Below, in pieces: positions 1-5,649 of a stretch of 8,688 bases of DNA. A program made the translations under genes and the position numbers. Source of the DNA: Anaerolineae bacterium (GTDB lineage Bacteria > Chloroflexota > Anaerolineae > JACIWR01); contig JAGGZG010000366.1 of NCBI GenBank assembly GCA_021162125.1, positions 1-8,688 of the forward strand. Reading direction: 5' to 3'. The notes under the pieces were generated by a model, which did not search any database, had not been told where the DNA came from, and saw only the letters and a list, made by a program, of their open reading frames with translations. Within the stretch, counting starts at the first letter, position 1; each line of letters opens with the position of its first letter.

Positions 1-735
1 GCTATCGTCCACCGCCGCAGGGTCAATCATGATCTCGTTGATCACGATCTGCGGCCCCTGGCTGACTTGAACCTGGCCTGGTGCGGGCGTGTCCTGATCC
101 ACGAAATCATCGGCCGTGTCCGTGTCCCCGTTGGCGGGGACCCGCTCCAGCGAATGGCCGGCGGCCACATCGGGGGCTGGAGGATCAAAAGCAAAGGTCG
201 AGCTCCCCCACGACACCGCATCCACCACGCTATCACTGCCATCCAGGATGAGCACCTCGTCGCCGGAGTTGGCCAGTTGAACATCCCTGCTCGCCCAGGC
301 AGTGTATGGTATCATGTCCGGGACGTCAGGATCGGAATCCACAAGCTCAAAGTCGGGATTGAAGCCATAGACCGCGGAGAAAGCCGTAGCTTTATTGGCG
401 ATGACGATAACCCCACCAGCGTCAATGGTGGTCCCAGCGGGGAACTGGGCCATGCCCTCACCACCACCCTGTGTTTCCTCGTCACCGACCTTATAGTCAC
501 TGAGATCAATGGGCGAGGCGGAGAGGTTGTATATCTCAATCCACTCCTCGTCCGGTTCCGCACCTGCAGCGTCGTAAAGCACCTCGCTGACCACGATGGT
601 GCTCGAGGCCGCCGAGACAGACACCGGAGTTGCCAACCCGTATGCCGGCAACAGAAAAGAGGCAAGCAGTGCGAGCACCGTAGTACAAGCCCACACTTTG
701 CCTCTCATGCGACGATGTATGAAACGTATGAACAT
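1..735 (-). CDS. Secreted lamin-tail-domain (LTD) protein, partial (N-terminal 245 residues)
   Basis: The reading frame is open from the ATG at 735-733 to the left edge, so the C-terminus is missing. Residues 1-43 look like a Sec signal peptide: a basic start (FIRFIHRRMRGK), a hydrophobic core (VLALLASFLLP) and small residues (SVSAA) near the likely cleavage site. Residues about 45-200 form one complete LTD: it begins IVVSEVLYDAAG, continues with the EPDEEWIEIYN motif and LSDYKVGD, and ends with ANSGDEVLILDGSDSVVDAVSWG and the HSLER...DTDTADDF tail. A second LTD begins near residue 229 (QIVINEIMIDP) and is cut by the edge. LTDs are Ig-like beta folds found in bacterial secreted proteins, often joined to nucleases or phosphodiesterases; whether this protein has such a domain lies outside the window. 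The start is supported by an AGGAG at 745-741, 5 nt upstream, within a longer purine-rich stretch. A strong promoter lies about 200 nt upstream. The divergent neighbour encodes an EEP-domain membrane protein. Exact role unknown. Confidence 0.85.
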   Translation of the reverse strand, partial: MFIRFIHRRMRGKVWACTTVLALLASFLLPAYGLATPVSVSAASSTIVVSEVLYDAAGAEPDEEWIEIYNLSASPIDLSDYKVGDEETQGGGEGMAQFPAGTTIDAGGVIVIANKATAFSAVYGFNPDFELVDSDPDVPDMIPYTAWASRDVQLANSGDEVLILDGSDSVVDAVSWGSSTFAFDPPAPDVAAGHSLERVPANGDTDTADDFVDQDTPAPGQVQVSQGPQIVINEIMIDPAAVDDS

Positions 736-926
736 GATTACTCCTCCCTCCTTGCGATCACACATCTCTGCCATAGAGATTTCGGACGTGTTCGCACCCC
801 CCTGTCGGGCGGAGGTCACTCACCCCCTCTGCCCGCACGTCGGGCACTCATGTTGCAAGCACTCGTGCCGGGCACCACTCCTTTCCACGGCAGGTCACAA
901 CAGCGGTCTGGGTATTCCAGAACAAC
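736..926 (-). promoter_or_regulatory. Candidate structured 5' leader of the LTD gene
   Basis: If transcription starts just downstream of the -10 box at 938-933, the LTD mRNA carries a leader of about 190 nt. Reading the minus strand, it can form: a GCCCG/CGGGC hairpin (845-841 with 835-831, loop 5); a competing helix in which the same CGGGC (835-831) pairs with a downstream GCCCG (810-806), continued inward by GAGG/CCTC (829-826 with 815-812) around one mismatch; and a perfect ATCTCT/AGAGAT hairpin with a 5-nt loop (780-764) about 20 nt before the ribosome site. A GTGCC/GGCAC near-palindrome lies at 865-875. I do not recognise any known riboswitch consensus. Mutually exclusive pairing is the kind of layout seen in regulatory leaders, but in GC-rich DNA short complementary segments also arise by chance. 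Confidence 0.35.
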
Positions 927-932
927 TACTAT

Positions 933-961
933 ATTATACCATAGAAAGCAAAGAGCAAAAG
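933..961 (-). promoter_or_regulatory. Extended -10 promoter for the LTD gene
   Basis: On the minus strand a perfect TATAAT lies at 938-933 and is preceded by TGG, giving the extended -10 form TGnTATAAT. A weak -35-like TTTTGC lies 16 nt upstream. It sits in the only clearly AT-rich stretch of this region, which supports it. Extended -10 promoters tolerate a poor -35. The predicted transcript would start near 926. Confidence 0.55.
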
Positions 962-1135
962 TTAGAAAATGCTTAAAATAGCGCCTAGCCAACTTGCGCG
1001 ATTAAGACCTGGGCTGTCGTTTGGTTTTAGGGCGAAATGTCGTCACTACCCAAACTCATCCGAATGTGGTAGAATAAACGACGTGGCGACACATTTCCCG
1101 GGTTCTTCGCGGATTCGTGGGGCTATCGCCGGAAG

Positions 1136-1157
1136 GCCTGGACGTAAACGTCCAGGC
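1136..1157. repeat. Perfect palindrome, hairpin family member 1
   Basis: Arms GCCTGGACGT (1136-1145) and ACGTCCAGGC (1148-1157) are exactly complementary around AA, giving the core GTAAAC. It is preceded by a linker ending CCGGAAG (to 1135) and followed by TAAGAGACGGAA, both close to the linker TACGAGGTGGAAG found beside the hairpin at 3512-3533. Confidence 0.75.
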
Positions 1158-1212
1158 TAAGAGACGGAATTGGGGATGGTTCACAATAGGTTGACACTTT
1201 CCGACAGCCCGT

Positions 1213-1238
1213 CAGCCCCGAGCTAAAGCTCAGGGCTG
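1213..1238. repeat. Palindrome, hairpin family member 2
   Basis: Arms CAGCCCCGAGCT (1213-1224) and AGCTCAGGGCTG (1227-1238) match except at one position, with core CTAAAG. In a minus-strand transcript the mismatch would be a G-U wobble, so the stem would be unbroken in that direction. Confidence 0.65.
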
Positions 1239-1249
1239 AGCGGCCCAAC

Positions 1250-1263
1250 CCCGCTGAAGCGGG
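1250..1263. repeat. Palindrome, hairpin family member 3
   Basis: Arms CCCGCT (1250-1255) and AGCGGG (1258-1263) are perfect, with core CTGAAG. It is followed by CTATCGG, resembling the GGGCTATCG at 1120-1128. Confidence 0.6.
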
Positions 1264-1320
1264 CTATCGGTCAACTCGAGCGGCCACGTTTAGGGCACTT
1301 CAGCGCCCTTCGGCTGCTCA

Positions 1321-1342
1321 GCCTGGGGGTCTAGCCCCGGGC
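1321..1342. repeat. Palindrome GCCTGGGG/CCCCGGGC
   Basis: Arms 1321-1328 and 1335-1342 pair with one mismatch around a 6-nt loop. A second, AT-rich palindrome, TTCAAT/ATTGAA with loop GTGT, follows at 1361-1376. Neither has a T-run directly after it on the plus strand, so they are not clear terminators. Confidence 0.5.
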
Positions 1343-1486
1343 AACCCTTTCAGCCTGGTGTTCAATGTGTATTGAACGCAAAAAATTATTGCCCAAAACA
1401 AAAGTGTAAGCCTATTTCGGCCTGTAATTGAACCATCCTCGGAATTGTCGAGGTATTTTCGCCCAATGTGAACCATGCCCAAGACG

Positions 1487-1491
1487 GGAGG
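1487..1491 (+). promoter_or_regulatory. Ribosome binding site that decides the EEP start
   Basis: GGAGG lies 7 nt upstream of the ATG at 1499. The alternative ATG at 1475 has no purine-rich site before it and would place this ribosome site inside the gene. Confidence 0.75.
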
Positions 1492-1498
1492 AACTTCG

Positions 1499-3445
1499 AT
1501 GAAAGACCATCGGCCATTGCGCACCCTGGAGGCCATCGTTGTCGTGCTCTTCACGCTCCAGGCCGTCCGGGTGTTGTTTTCCGTGCTGTTCGGAATCATC
1601 TACGAGGCAGTATTCGAGGGGCTCTTCGGGATCGGCACGGCGGTCACAGGCGGGGTTTTGCTGCTCGCCCTTCTCGCCCCCCTGCTCGCCCCCCGCGAGC
1701 GCCAGTGCCTGCGCTGGACGCTGCTGGGCACGGCCTGTATTGCCGCCCTGGCCCGCATCCCAATGACCCTCGACAATCCGACCATCCGCTTGTGGAGCAG
1801 TCTGGTGATCGTGGCCGAGGGCGGACTTTACATAGCGTGTTTGCTACGCGAAAGCCCGGCCTCGTTCGTCCCGGCCACACTCGCCGCGCTGGCCGCCGAT
1901 CAACTCCTCCGCGCGGCAGGCCAGACCTTCGACGTCACGCTGCGCAGTTCCTGGTGGCCGCTGCTGGCCGTGCTCTGGCTGGCGTTGACCGTGGTCTCGG
2001 CCAAAGCCTGTGCCCTGGCTTCCCTCCTCAAGGATGCTCAGACTGAGACGCCGCGCGTGCGACTGAGCTGGGCCGGCGGCCTGGCCCTGGGGTCATTCCT
2101 GTTCCTGCAGACCTCCCTGCTCGGCTTCCCCAACGCTCTCGCCCGCTGGAGCAAGAGCAATTACAGCATCCTTACCCCGGCTCTGCTGCTGGTCACGATT
2201 CTGCCACTCCTGCCGCTGGTGCGCAACGGGATCGAGCAGCTGCGCGCCCGGCTGGGCATCAGTGGCAAAGTGTGGGGTGGATCGTTGTTGGCCCTGGCTC
2301 TCGCCGGCCTGGTGGTGGGTTACCTGCTGACGGGATGGGTTGCCGCCGGGGGACTATTGCTAACCCAGCTGGCCGTGCTCCTCAGCCTGCGCCACGTCGT
2401 CGAGGATCGTCCACTGGACCAGCCGGAGCGCATCCACGTGTGGTTGACCACGGGGTTGCTGTTCTTTTTGGTGATCAACTTCATCTACGCTTTCGCCTTC
2501 ACCTACGCCTATACGCTGGCCTTCTTCCGGGGCATGGGACTGCCCATCGTGCTCGCCGCCGCCCTGCTGGCGACTTTGCCCACGCTGCTTCGAGCTAAAG
2601 AGCCCATGCTCCCCCCTGCACCTCCCCTGCCCCGCCCGACTCCGCTCCTGCCCTGGGGCAAGGTCTGGCAAATGGTGCAGATCGGCGGACTGATCGGGCT
2701 GGTCGTCCTGGCCGCAGTGTTCGCCCGGCCGCCCGCCAAGCACCTGCGCGTGCCTTATGACGTTATCCGCGTGGGCACGTATAACATACACTACGGATAC
2801 GGCACCTTCTGGCATTTCAATCTGGAGGAGATGGCGCGGACTATCGAAGAAAGCGGAGCGGACATCGTCGCCTTGCAAGAGGTGGACACCGGCCGTATCA
2901 CCAGCTACGGCGTGGACGATGCTCTGTGGCTGGCGCGCAGGTTGGGGATGCAGGTGGTGTACCAGCCGACGGTGGAGTACCTGACCGGCGTGGCGTTGCT
3001 ATCGCGCATTCCGGTGGAGGATAGCGGCGGCTGGCTGCTGACCAGCCACGAGGAACAGACCGGGATGGCCTGGGCCCAGGTACGCACAGCCACCAGCATG
3101 CTCAACGCCTACGGGCTGTGGCTGGGACTTTCGGCGGACGAGCGGGCGCGGCAGATAGAGGATGCACTCGGCAAACTAGACCTGGCGAGCGGGACGCCAC
3201 TGGTGCTGGGCGGCGACTTCAACTCCACACCCGGCTCGCCGACGTATCAACGGCTGACGGCAGCCGGCCTGATCGATCCCTTTGCCGTGCTAGGCCGGGA
3301 GCCGGCGTACAGCTCGCCGGCCATCAATCCCACGGAGCACATTGACTTCGTCTGGGTACGCGGGCTGGAGCCAATGGACGCCCAGGTACTCCTCTCGCTG
3401 GCCTCCGACCATCGTATGGTTATAATCGAGGCGCGGATACCCTGA
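1499..3445 (+). CDS. Polytopic membrane protein with C-terminal endonuclease/exonuclease/phosphatase (EEP) domain, Cwh43-like
   Basis: I choose the ATG at 1499 (648 residues) over the in-frame ATG at 1475 because GGAGG at 1487-1491 sits 7 nt before it and nothing comparable precedes the earlier one. Residues about 10-415 are mostly hydrophobic with roughly ten to twelve membrane segments. Residues about 422-648 are an EEP phosphodiesterase domain: TYNIHYG (Asn429), LQEVD (Glu461), GGDFNSTP (Asp573, Asn575), HIDFVWV (Asp616) and SDH (Asp637, His638), all metal or catalytic positions of the DNase I/ExoIII fold. The N-terminal membrane region plus NIHYG-type EEP domain resembles eukaryotic Cwh43/PGAP2IP, which acts in GPI-lipid remodelling, so a membrane lipid or phosphodiester substrate is plausible but unproven. 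Odd point: where family members usually read THLGLS, this one reads LWLGLS, placing Trp541 at the expected His. It lies divergent to an LTD gene and convergent with the sugar operon. Confidence 0.85.
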   Translation: MKDHRPLRTLEAIVVVLFTLQAVRVLFSVLFGIIYEAVFEGLFGIGTAVTGGVLLLALLAPLLAPRERQCLRWTLLGTACIAALARIPMTLDNPTIRLWSSLVIVAEGGLYIACLLRESPASFVPATLAALAADQLLRAAGQTFDVTLRSSWWPLLAVLWLALTVVSAKACALASLLKDAQTETPRVRLSWAGGLALGSFLFLQTSLLGFPNALARWSKSNYSILTPALLLVTILPLLPLVRNGIEQLRARLGISGKVWGGSLLALALAGLVVGYLLTGWVAAGGLLLTQLAVLLSLRHVVEDRPLDQPERIHVWLTTGLLFFLVINFIYAFAFTYAYTLAFFRGMGLPIVLAAALLATLPTLLRAKEPMLPPAPPLPRPTPLLPWGKVWQMVQIGGLIGLVVLAAVFARPPAKHLRVPYDVIRVGTYNIHYGYGTFWHFNLEEMARTIEESGADIVALQEVDTGRITSYGVDDALWLARRLGMQVVYQPTVEYLTGVALLSRIPVEDSGGWLLTSHEEQTGMAWAQVRTATSMLNAYGLWLGLSADERARQIEDALGKLDLASGTPLVLGGDFNSTPGSPTYQRLTAAGLIDPFAVLGREPAYSSPAINPTEHIDFVWVRGLEPMDAQVLLSLASDHRMVIIEARIP

Positions 3446-3743
3446 GATACACTGGGAATGTTCAGGAGTCGCTTCCGTTCTTGTGCTGCGCCCCATCGTG
3501 CCATACTCACCGCCGGAGCGTGAACGCTCCGGCTACGAGGTGGAAGCCCCCTGTGGGGGCCAATTCAGGCCCGGTAGGGCCTTCCATCTCGTAGGCCGAT
3601 GGTTCACCATCGGGCGGGCGTGCGGGAAACCGGCAACGGCTTTTTGGAGATGAACAGCCCTCAGACGGTGCTCTAAACATTCCCTGATACAGACAGCCCT
3701 CTAAAGCCGATGCCTGTGGAGAAGCATCCCCTGTCTGTCCCCC
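3446..3743. other. Convergent intergenic region (298 bp)
   Basis: No gene is seen. It separates the ends of the EEP gene (plus) and the MalG-like permease gene (minus). The central 3512-3613 stretch is built of hairpins. Beyond it, a small CCG-GCAA-CGG stem followed by CTTTTT (about 3630-3645) could be a weak plus-strand terminator. ACAGCCCTC occurs twice, at 3654-3662 and 3693-3701. A GATGC/GCATC stem with a 10-nt loop lies near 3710-3727 and has no T-run. The hairpin block may end transcripts from both sides. Confidence 0.5.
3512..3613. repeat. Inverted pair of two-hairpin units
   Basis: The plus-strand unit is a perfect 10-bp stem GCCGGAGCGT/ACGCTCCGGC around GA (3512-3533), then TACGAGGTGGAAG, whose last base opens a GCCCCC/GGGGGC hairpin (3546-3560). 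The minus-strand unit, read from 3613, is a perfect CCGATGGT/ACCATCGG stem around GA (3613-3596), then a linker that matches the first with one substitution (TACGAGATGGAAG, 3593-3581), then an AGGCCC/GGGCCT hairpin (3582-3567). Both first hairpins share the core GTGAAC. The stems differ in sequence but stay complementary, while the linkers are conserved. Together the linkers also pair with each other (CTACGAGGTGGAAG at 3533-3546 with 3581-3594, one mismatch), so the whole block could fold as one cruciform. It could serve as a bidirectional terminator, but that is inference. Confidence 0.75.
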
Positions 3744-4631
3744 CTACCCCTTGATCCCACTGGTGGCCACACTTTGCACGAACCACTTCTGGAACAGCAG
3801 GAAGACGACGAGCACCGGGATGGTGATCATCGCGGAGAAGGCAAAGATATCGCCCCACACCTTCGGATCCTGACTGAAGAATTGCTGGATGGCCACGGGT
3901 AGTGGGCGGTATTCAAAACCCCGGGTCACCATCAGGGGCCACAGGAATTTGCCCCAATTGCTGAGGAACTGCAGAATAGCCACCGTGGCGAAAACAGGCC
4001 GCGACAGTGGCAGGATGATGTTCCAGTAAACGCGGAGCGGGCCGGCCCCGTCCACTACCGCCGCCTCGTCCAGGTCCTTGGGCAGACCGATGAAGAACTG
4101 GTAGAATAGGAATATGGAAAAGGGGTCGGCGATGAAGGGGATGATCTGGACGTGATAGCTGTCGAGCCAGCCAAACCGGTTGACCATCAACAGGAGGGGG
4201 ATAGCCACCGCCTCGAAGGGGATGATAATCAAAGCGATGATCAGCGTCAGGATGAATTGACGTCCCCCAAAACGCAGCCGGGCCAGGGCATAGGCGATCA
4301 TGCTGTTGACCATCAGCCCCCCAAAAACCGTGCTCCCCACAACGAACACCGAGTTGAACATGAACCGGCCGAAGGGCATCTGGGCGAAAACGTCTCGATA
4401 GTTCTGAAGCCCCAGCTCACCGTAGGGTACGAAGGCGGCCAGGCTGCTCATGTCGCGTATGATTTGCGTCTCGTTGACCTTGATCGAGGAGACGAGCATG
4501 AAGATGATGGGGAAGAGAAAGAAAAACGCTAGCAGAATCATCACCAGATAGGTGATCCCCAGTCGAGTCCCTTTTCGAACCCGGTAGCCCAGGCCATAGG
4601 GTTTTGCACCAGTCACCGGAGTAGCACTCAT
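3744..4631 (-). CDS. ABC sugar transporter permease, MalG-like
   Basis: A 295-residue inner-membrane permease of the carbohydrate uptake (CUT1) type, the second of the two channel subunits. Six membrane segments are evident, the first at about residues 27-50. The EAA loop that contacts the ABC ATPase is clear: EAAVVDG at 189-195 followed by IILPLSRP at 205-212. The end VATSGIKG is typical of MalG-like proteins, in which the C-terminal tail approaches the ATPase. The length is normal for the family. The start ATG at 4631-4629 lies 1 nt after the stop codon of the MalF-like gene (TGAgATG), so translation is probably coupled; a GGCGGTGAG stretch within the end of that gene may act as ribosome site. 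It is the last gene of the operon before the convergent hairpin region. The transported sugar cannot be deduced from this subunit. Confidence 0.93.
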   Translation of the reverse strand: MSATPVTGAKPYGLGYRVRKGTRLGITYLVMILLAFFFLFPIIFMLVSSIKVNETQIIRDMSSLAAFVPYGELGLQNYRDVFAQMPFGRFMFNSVFVVGSTVFGGLMVNSMIAYALARLRFGGRQFILTLIIALIIIPFEAVAIPLLLMVNRFGWLDSYHVQIIPFIADPFSIFLFYQFFIGLPKDLDEAAVVDGAGPLRVYWNIILPLSRPVFATVAILQFLSNWGKFLWPLMVTRGFEYRPLPVAIQQFFSQDPKVWGDIFAFSAMITIPVLVVFLLFQKWFVQSVATSGIKG

Positions 4632-4632
4632 C

Positions 4633-5577
4633 TCAGCTCACCGCCCTCTCTTCCCGCAGGAATACCCGTTGCAGCAGCGAGACGCCCAGCACGATCAGGA
4701 AGAACACGACCGAAATGGCCGAAGCGTAACCGACCCGCAGTTGCTTGAACCCCTCTTTGTACACCAGGATCATGGTCGTCATCGTGGCCTCTTGCGGACC
4801 GCCCTTGGTCATGACCCACACCTGATCGAACAGCTTGAAGGCCAGAATGGTGGTGGCAATCACCACGAAGATGGTAGTGTTGCGCAGTTGAGGCAGGGTG
4901 ACGTTCCAGAACTGCTGCCAGCGGTTGGCCCCATCCACCTGAGCTGCCTCGTATAGCTCGCCCGGGATGTCTTGCAGACCGGCCAGGTAGATCACCATCT
5001 GGAAGCCCACCCCCTGCCAGATGGACAATAACATGATGGCGGGGAAAGCAAGTTTCGTGTTGGTCAACCAGTCGTAAGGCCCCAGGTGACCAAATGAGAT
5101 CGCCCGGATGCAAGCGTTGATCAACCCCCCAGGATTGTACAAAAAAGTCCAGATAATAGCCACTACGACCATGGTGGTCACCACCGGACTAAAGTAGACG
5201 GTGCGGAAGGCGTTGACGAAACGGAGTTTCTGGTTGACCAAAATGGCCAGCAAGAGGGCGAAGGACGTTTGCAGTGGGACCACGACGGCGGCGAACAGGA
5301 AATTGTTGAGCAGTGCCCGATGGAAGGTCTCATCCTTGAGCAGACGCGCGAAGTTGCGGAGGCCGATGAACCGGGTAGGCAGGTTCGGGTTGGGGATGAG
5401 CCGCTGATCCGTGAAGGCGAGACCGAAGGCCATTATGAACGGGACCAGCAAAAAGACTATCAGCAGGAGCAACGCTGGGGTGGAGAAAACCCAGGCCACA
5501 ATCGCCTCTTTCCGTCGCCAACCAGTGAGCCCCTTCTTGGCCGGTACTGCTTGTGCAGTGGAAGCCTGTCTTGCCAT
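4633..5577 (-). CDS. ABC sugar transporter permease, MalF-like
   Basis: A 314-residue inner-membrane permease, the partner of the MalG-like protein. The first membrane segment is at about residues 25-53, followed by a short periplasmic stretch (TDQRLIPNPNLPTRFIGLRNF) that carries the common GLRNFARLL motif. The EAA loop is at residues 210-229: EAAQVDGANRWQQFWNVTLP, which docks on the transport ATPase. It lacks the large periplasmic loop of enteric MalF, as most CUT1 permeases do. The start at 5577 is supported by a perfect AGGAGG at 5590-5585, 7 nt upstream. A 72-nt gap with a strong hairpin separates it from the binding-protein gene. No ATP-binding subunit is encoded in the window; many such systems share a separately encoded MsmK/MalK-type ATPase. 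Confidence 0.93.
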   Translation of the reverse strand: MARQASTAQAVPAKKGLTGWRRKEAIVAWVFSTPALLLLIVFLLVPFIMAFGLAFTDQRLIPNPNLPTRFIGLRNFARLLKDETFHRALLNNFLFAAVVVPLQTSFALLLAILVNQKLRFVNAFRTVYFSPVVTTMVVVAIIWTFLYNPGGLINACIRAISFGHLGPYDWLTNTKLAFPAIMLLSIWQGVGFQMVIYLAGLQDIPGELYEAAQVDGANRWQQFWNVTLPQLRNTTIFVVIATTILAFKLFDQVWVMTKGGPQEATMTTMILVYKEGFKQLRVGYASAISVVFFLIVLGVSLLQRVFLREERAVS

Positions 5578-5601
5578 TCGACGTCCTCCTGGTTAAGCGG
5601 C

Positions 5602-5625
5602 CGGGGGACATGGCCGTGTCCCCCG
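5602..5625 (-). promoter_or_regulatory. Intercistronic hairpin between binding-protein and permease genes
   Basis: Arms CGGGGGACA (5602-5610) and TGTCCCCCG (5617-5625) form a perfect 9-bp GC-rich stem with a 6-nt loop. On the minus-strand transcript no U-run follows, so it is not a classic intrinsic terminator. It fits an mRNA 3'-end protector or partial stop that keeps binding protein more abundant than permeases, as known for malE-malF, but this is inference. Confidence 0.6.
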
Positions 5626-5649
5626 ACCTTTTCTCGTCACGAACAGTAG

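Larger units (their letters stand above)
1174..1438. repeat. Diverged inverted repeat pair flanking a palindrome-rich segment (possible MITE-like remnant)
   Basis: The left arm on the plus strand (1174-1200) contains GGATGGTTCA, then AATAGG, then ACACTTT. The right arm, read on the minus strand from 1438 to 1401, contains the same three blocks in the same order: GGATGGTTCA, then AATAGG, then ACACTTT, with about 13 extra bases between the first two. A further ATGGTTCAC lies on the minus strand at 1476-1468. The arms enclose about 200 bp with palindromes and no gene. No target-site duplication was confirmed, so a miniature mobile element is only a possibility. Confidence 0.4.
736..1498. other. 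Divergent intergenic region (763 bp)
   Basis: No convincing gene is seen here on either strand; the open frames that cross it have no ribosome site and no recognisable protein character. The left part (736-960) holds the promoter and leader of the LTD gene. The middle (about 970-1120) shows little apart from a weak plus-strand extended -10-like TGGTAGAAT at 1067-1075 without a -35, a poor candidate for driving the EEP gene. The right part (1121-1478) is dense in palindromes (1136-1157, 1213-1238, 1250-1263, 1321-1342, 1361-1376) and contains inverted copies of a GGATGGTTCA-containing sequence. A 5-bp stem CCTCG/CGAGG at 1437-1453 followed by TATTTTC lies just before the EEP gene. No strong promoter for that gene was found. 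Confidence 0.6.

Noticed and set aside
312..665. 117-codon minus-strand frame
   Set aside because: Out-of-frame shadow inside the LTD gene; Arg/Ser/Pro-rich composition typical of shifted reading of GC-rich DNA.
67..981. 304-codon open frame on the plus strand
   Set aside because: It lies antisense to the LTD gene, whose protein is recognisable and has a signal peptide, ribosome site and promoter; the plus-strand product has no family character and no ribosome site.
969..1160. 63-codon plus-strand frame
   Set aside because: No ribosome site, ends inside the palindrome cluster and encodes no recognisable protein.
1191..1196. TTGACA as a -35 box for the EEP gene
   Set aside because: No -10-like sequence lies 16-18 nt downstream; that stretch is GC-rich palindrome.
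1475..1498. Upstream ATG as start of the EEP protein
   Set aside because: The extra eight codons overlap the GGAGG that serves the ATG at 1499, and no ribosome site precedes 1475.
1318..1599. 93-codon minus-strand frame
   Set aside because: Crosses the repeat region and the start of the EEP gene; no ribosome site and no domain character.
1121..3613. CRISPR-like array
   Set aside because: The repeats are irregularly spaced hairpins with variable arms, occur in both orientations and have no uniform spacers.
4152..4532. 126-codon plus-strand frame antisense to the MalG-like gene
   Set aside because: Shadow of a well-defined permease gene; product is charged low-complexity text with no family features.
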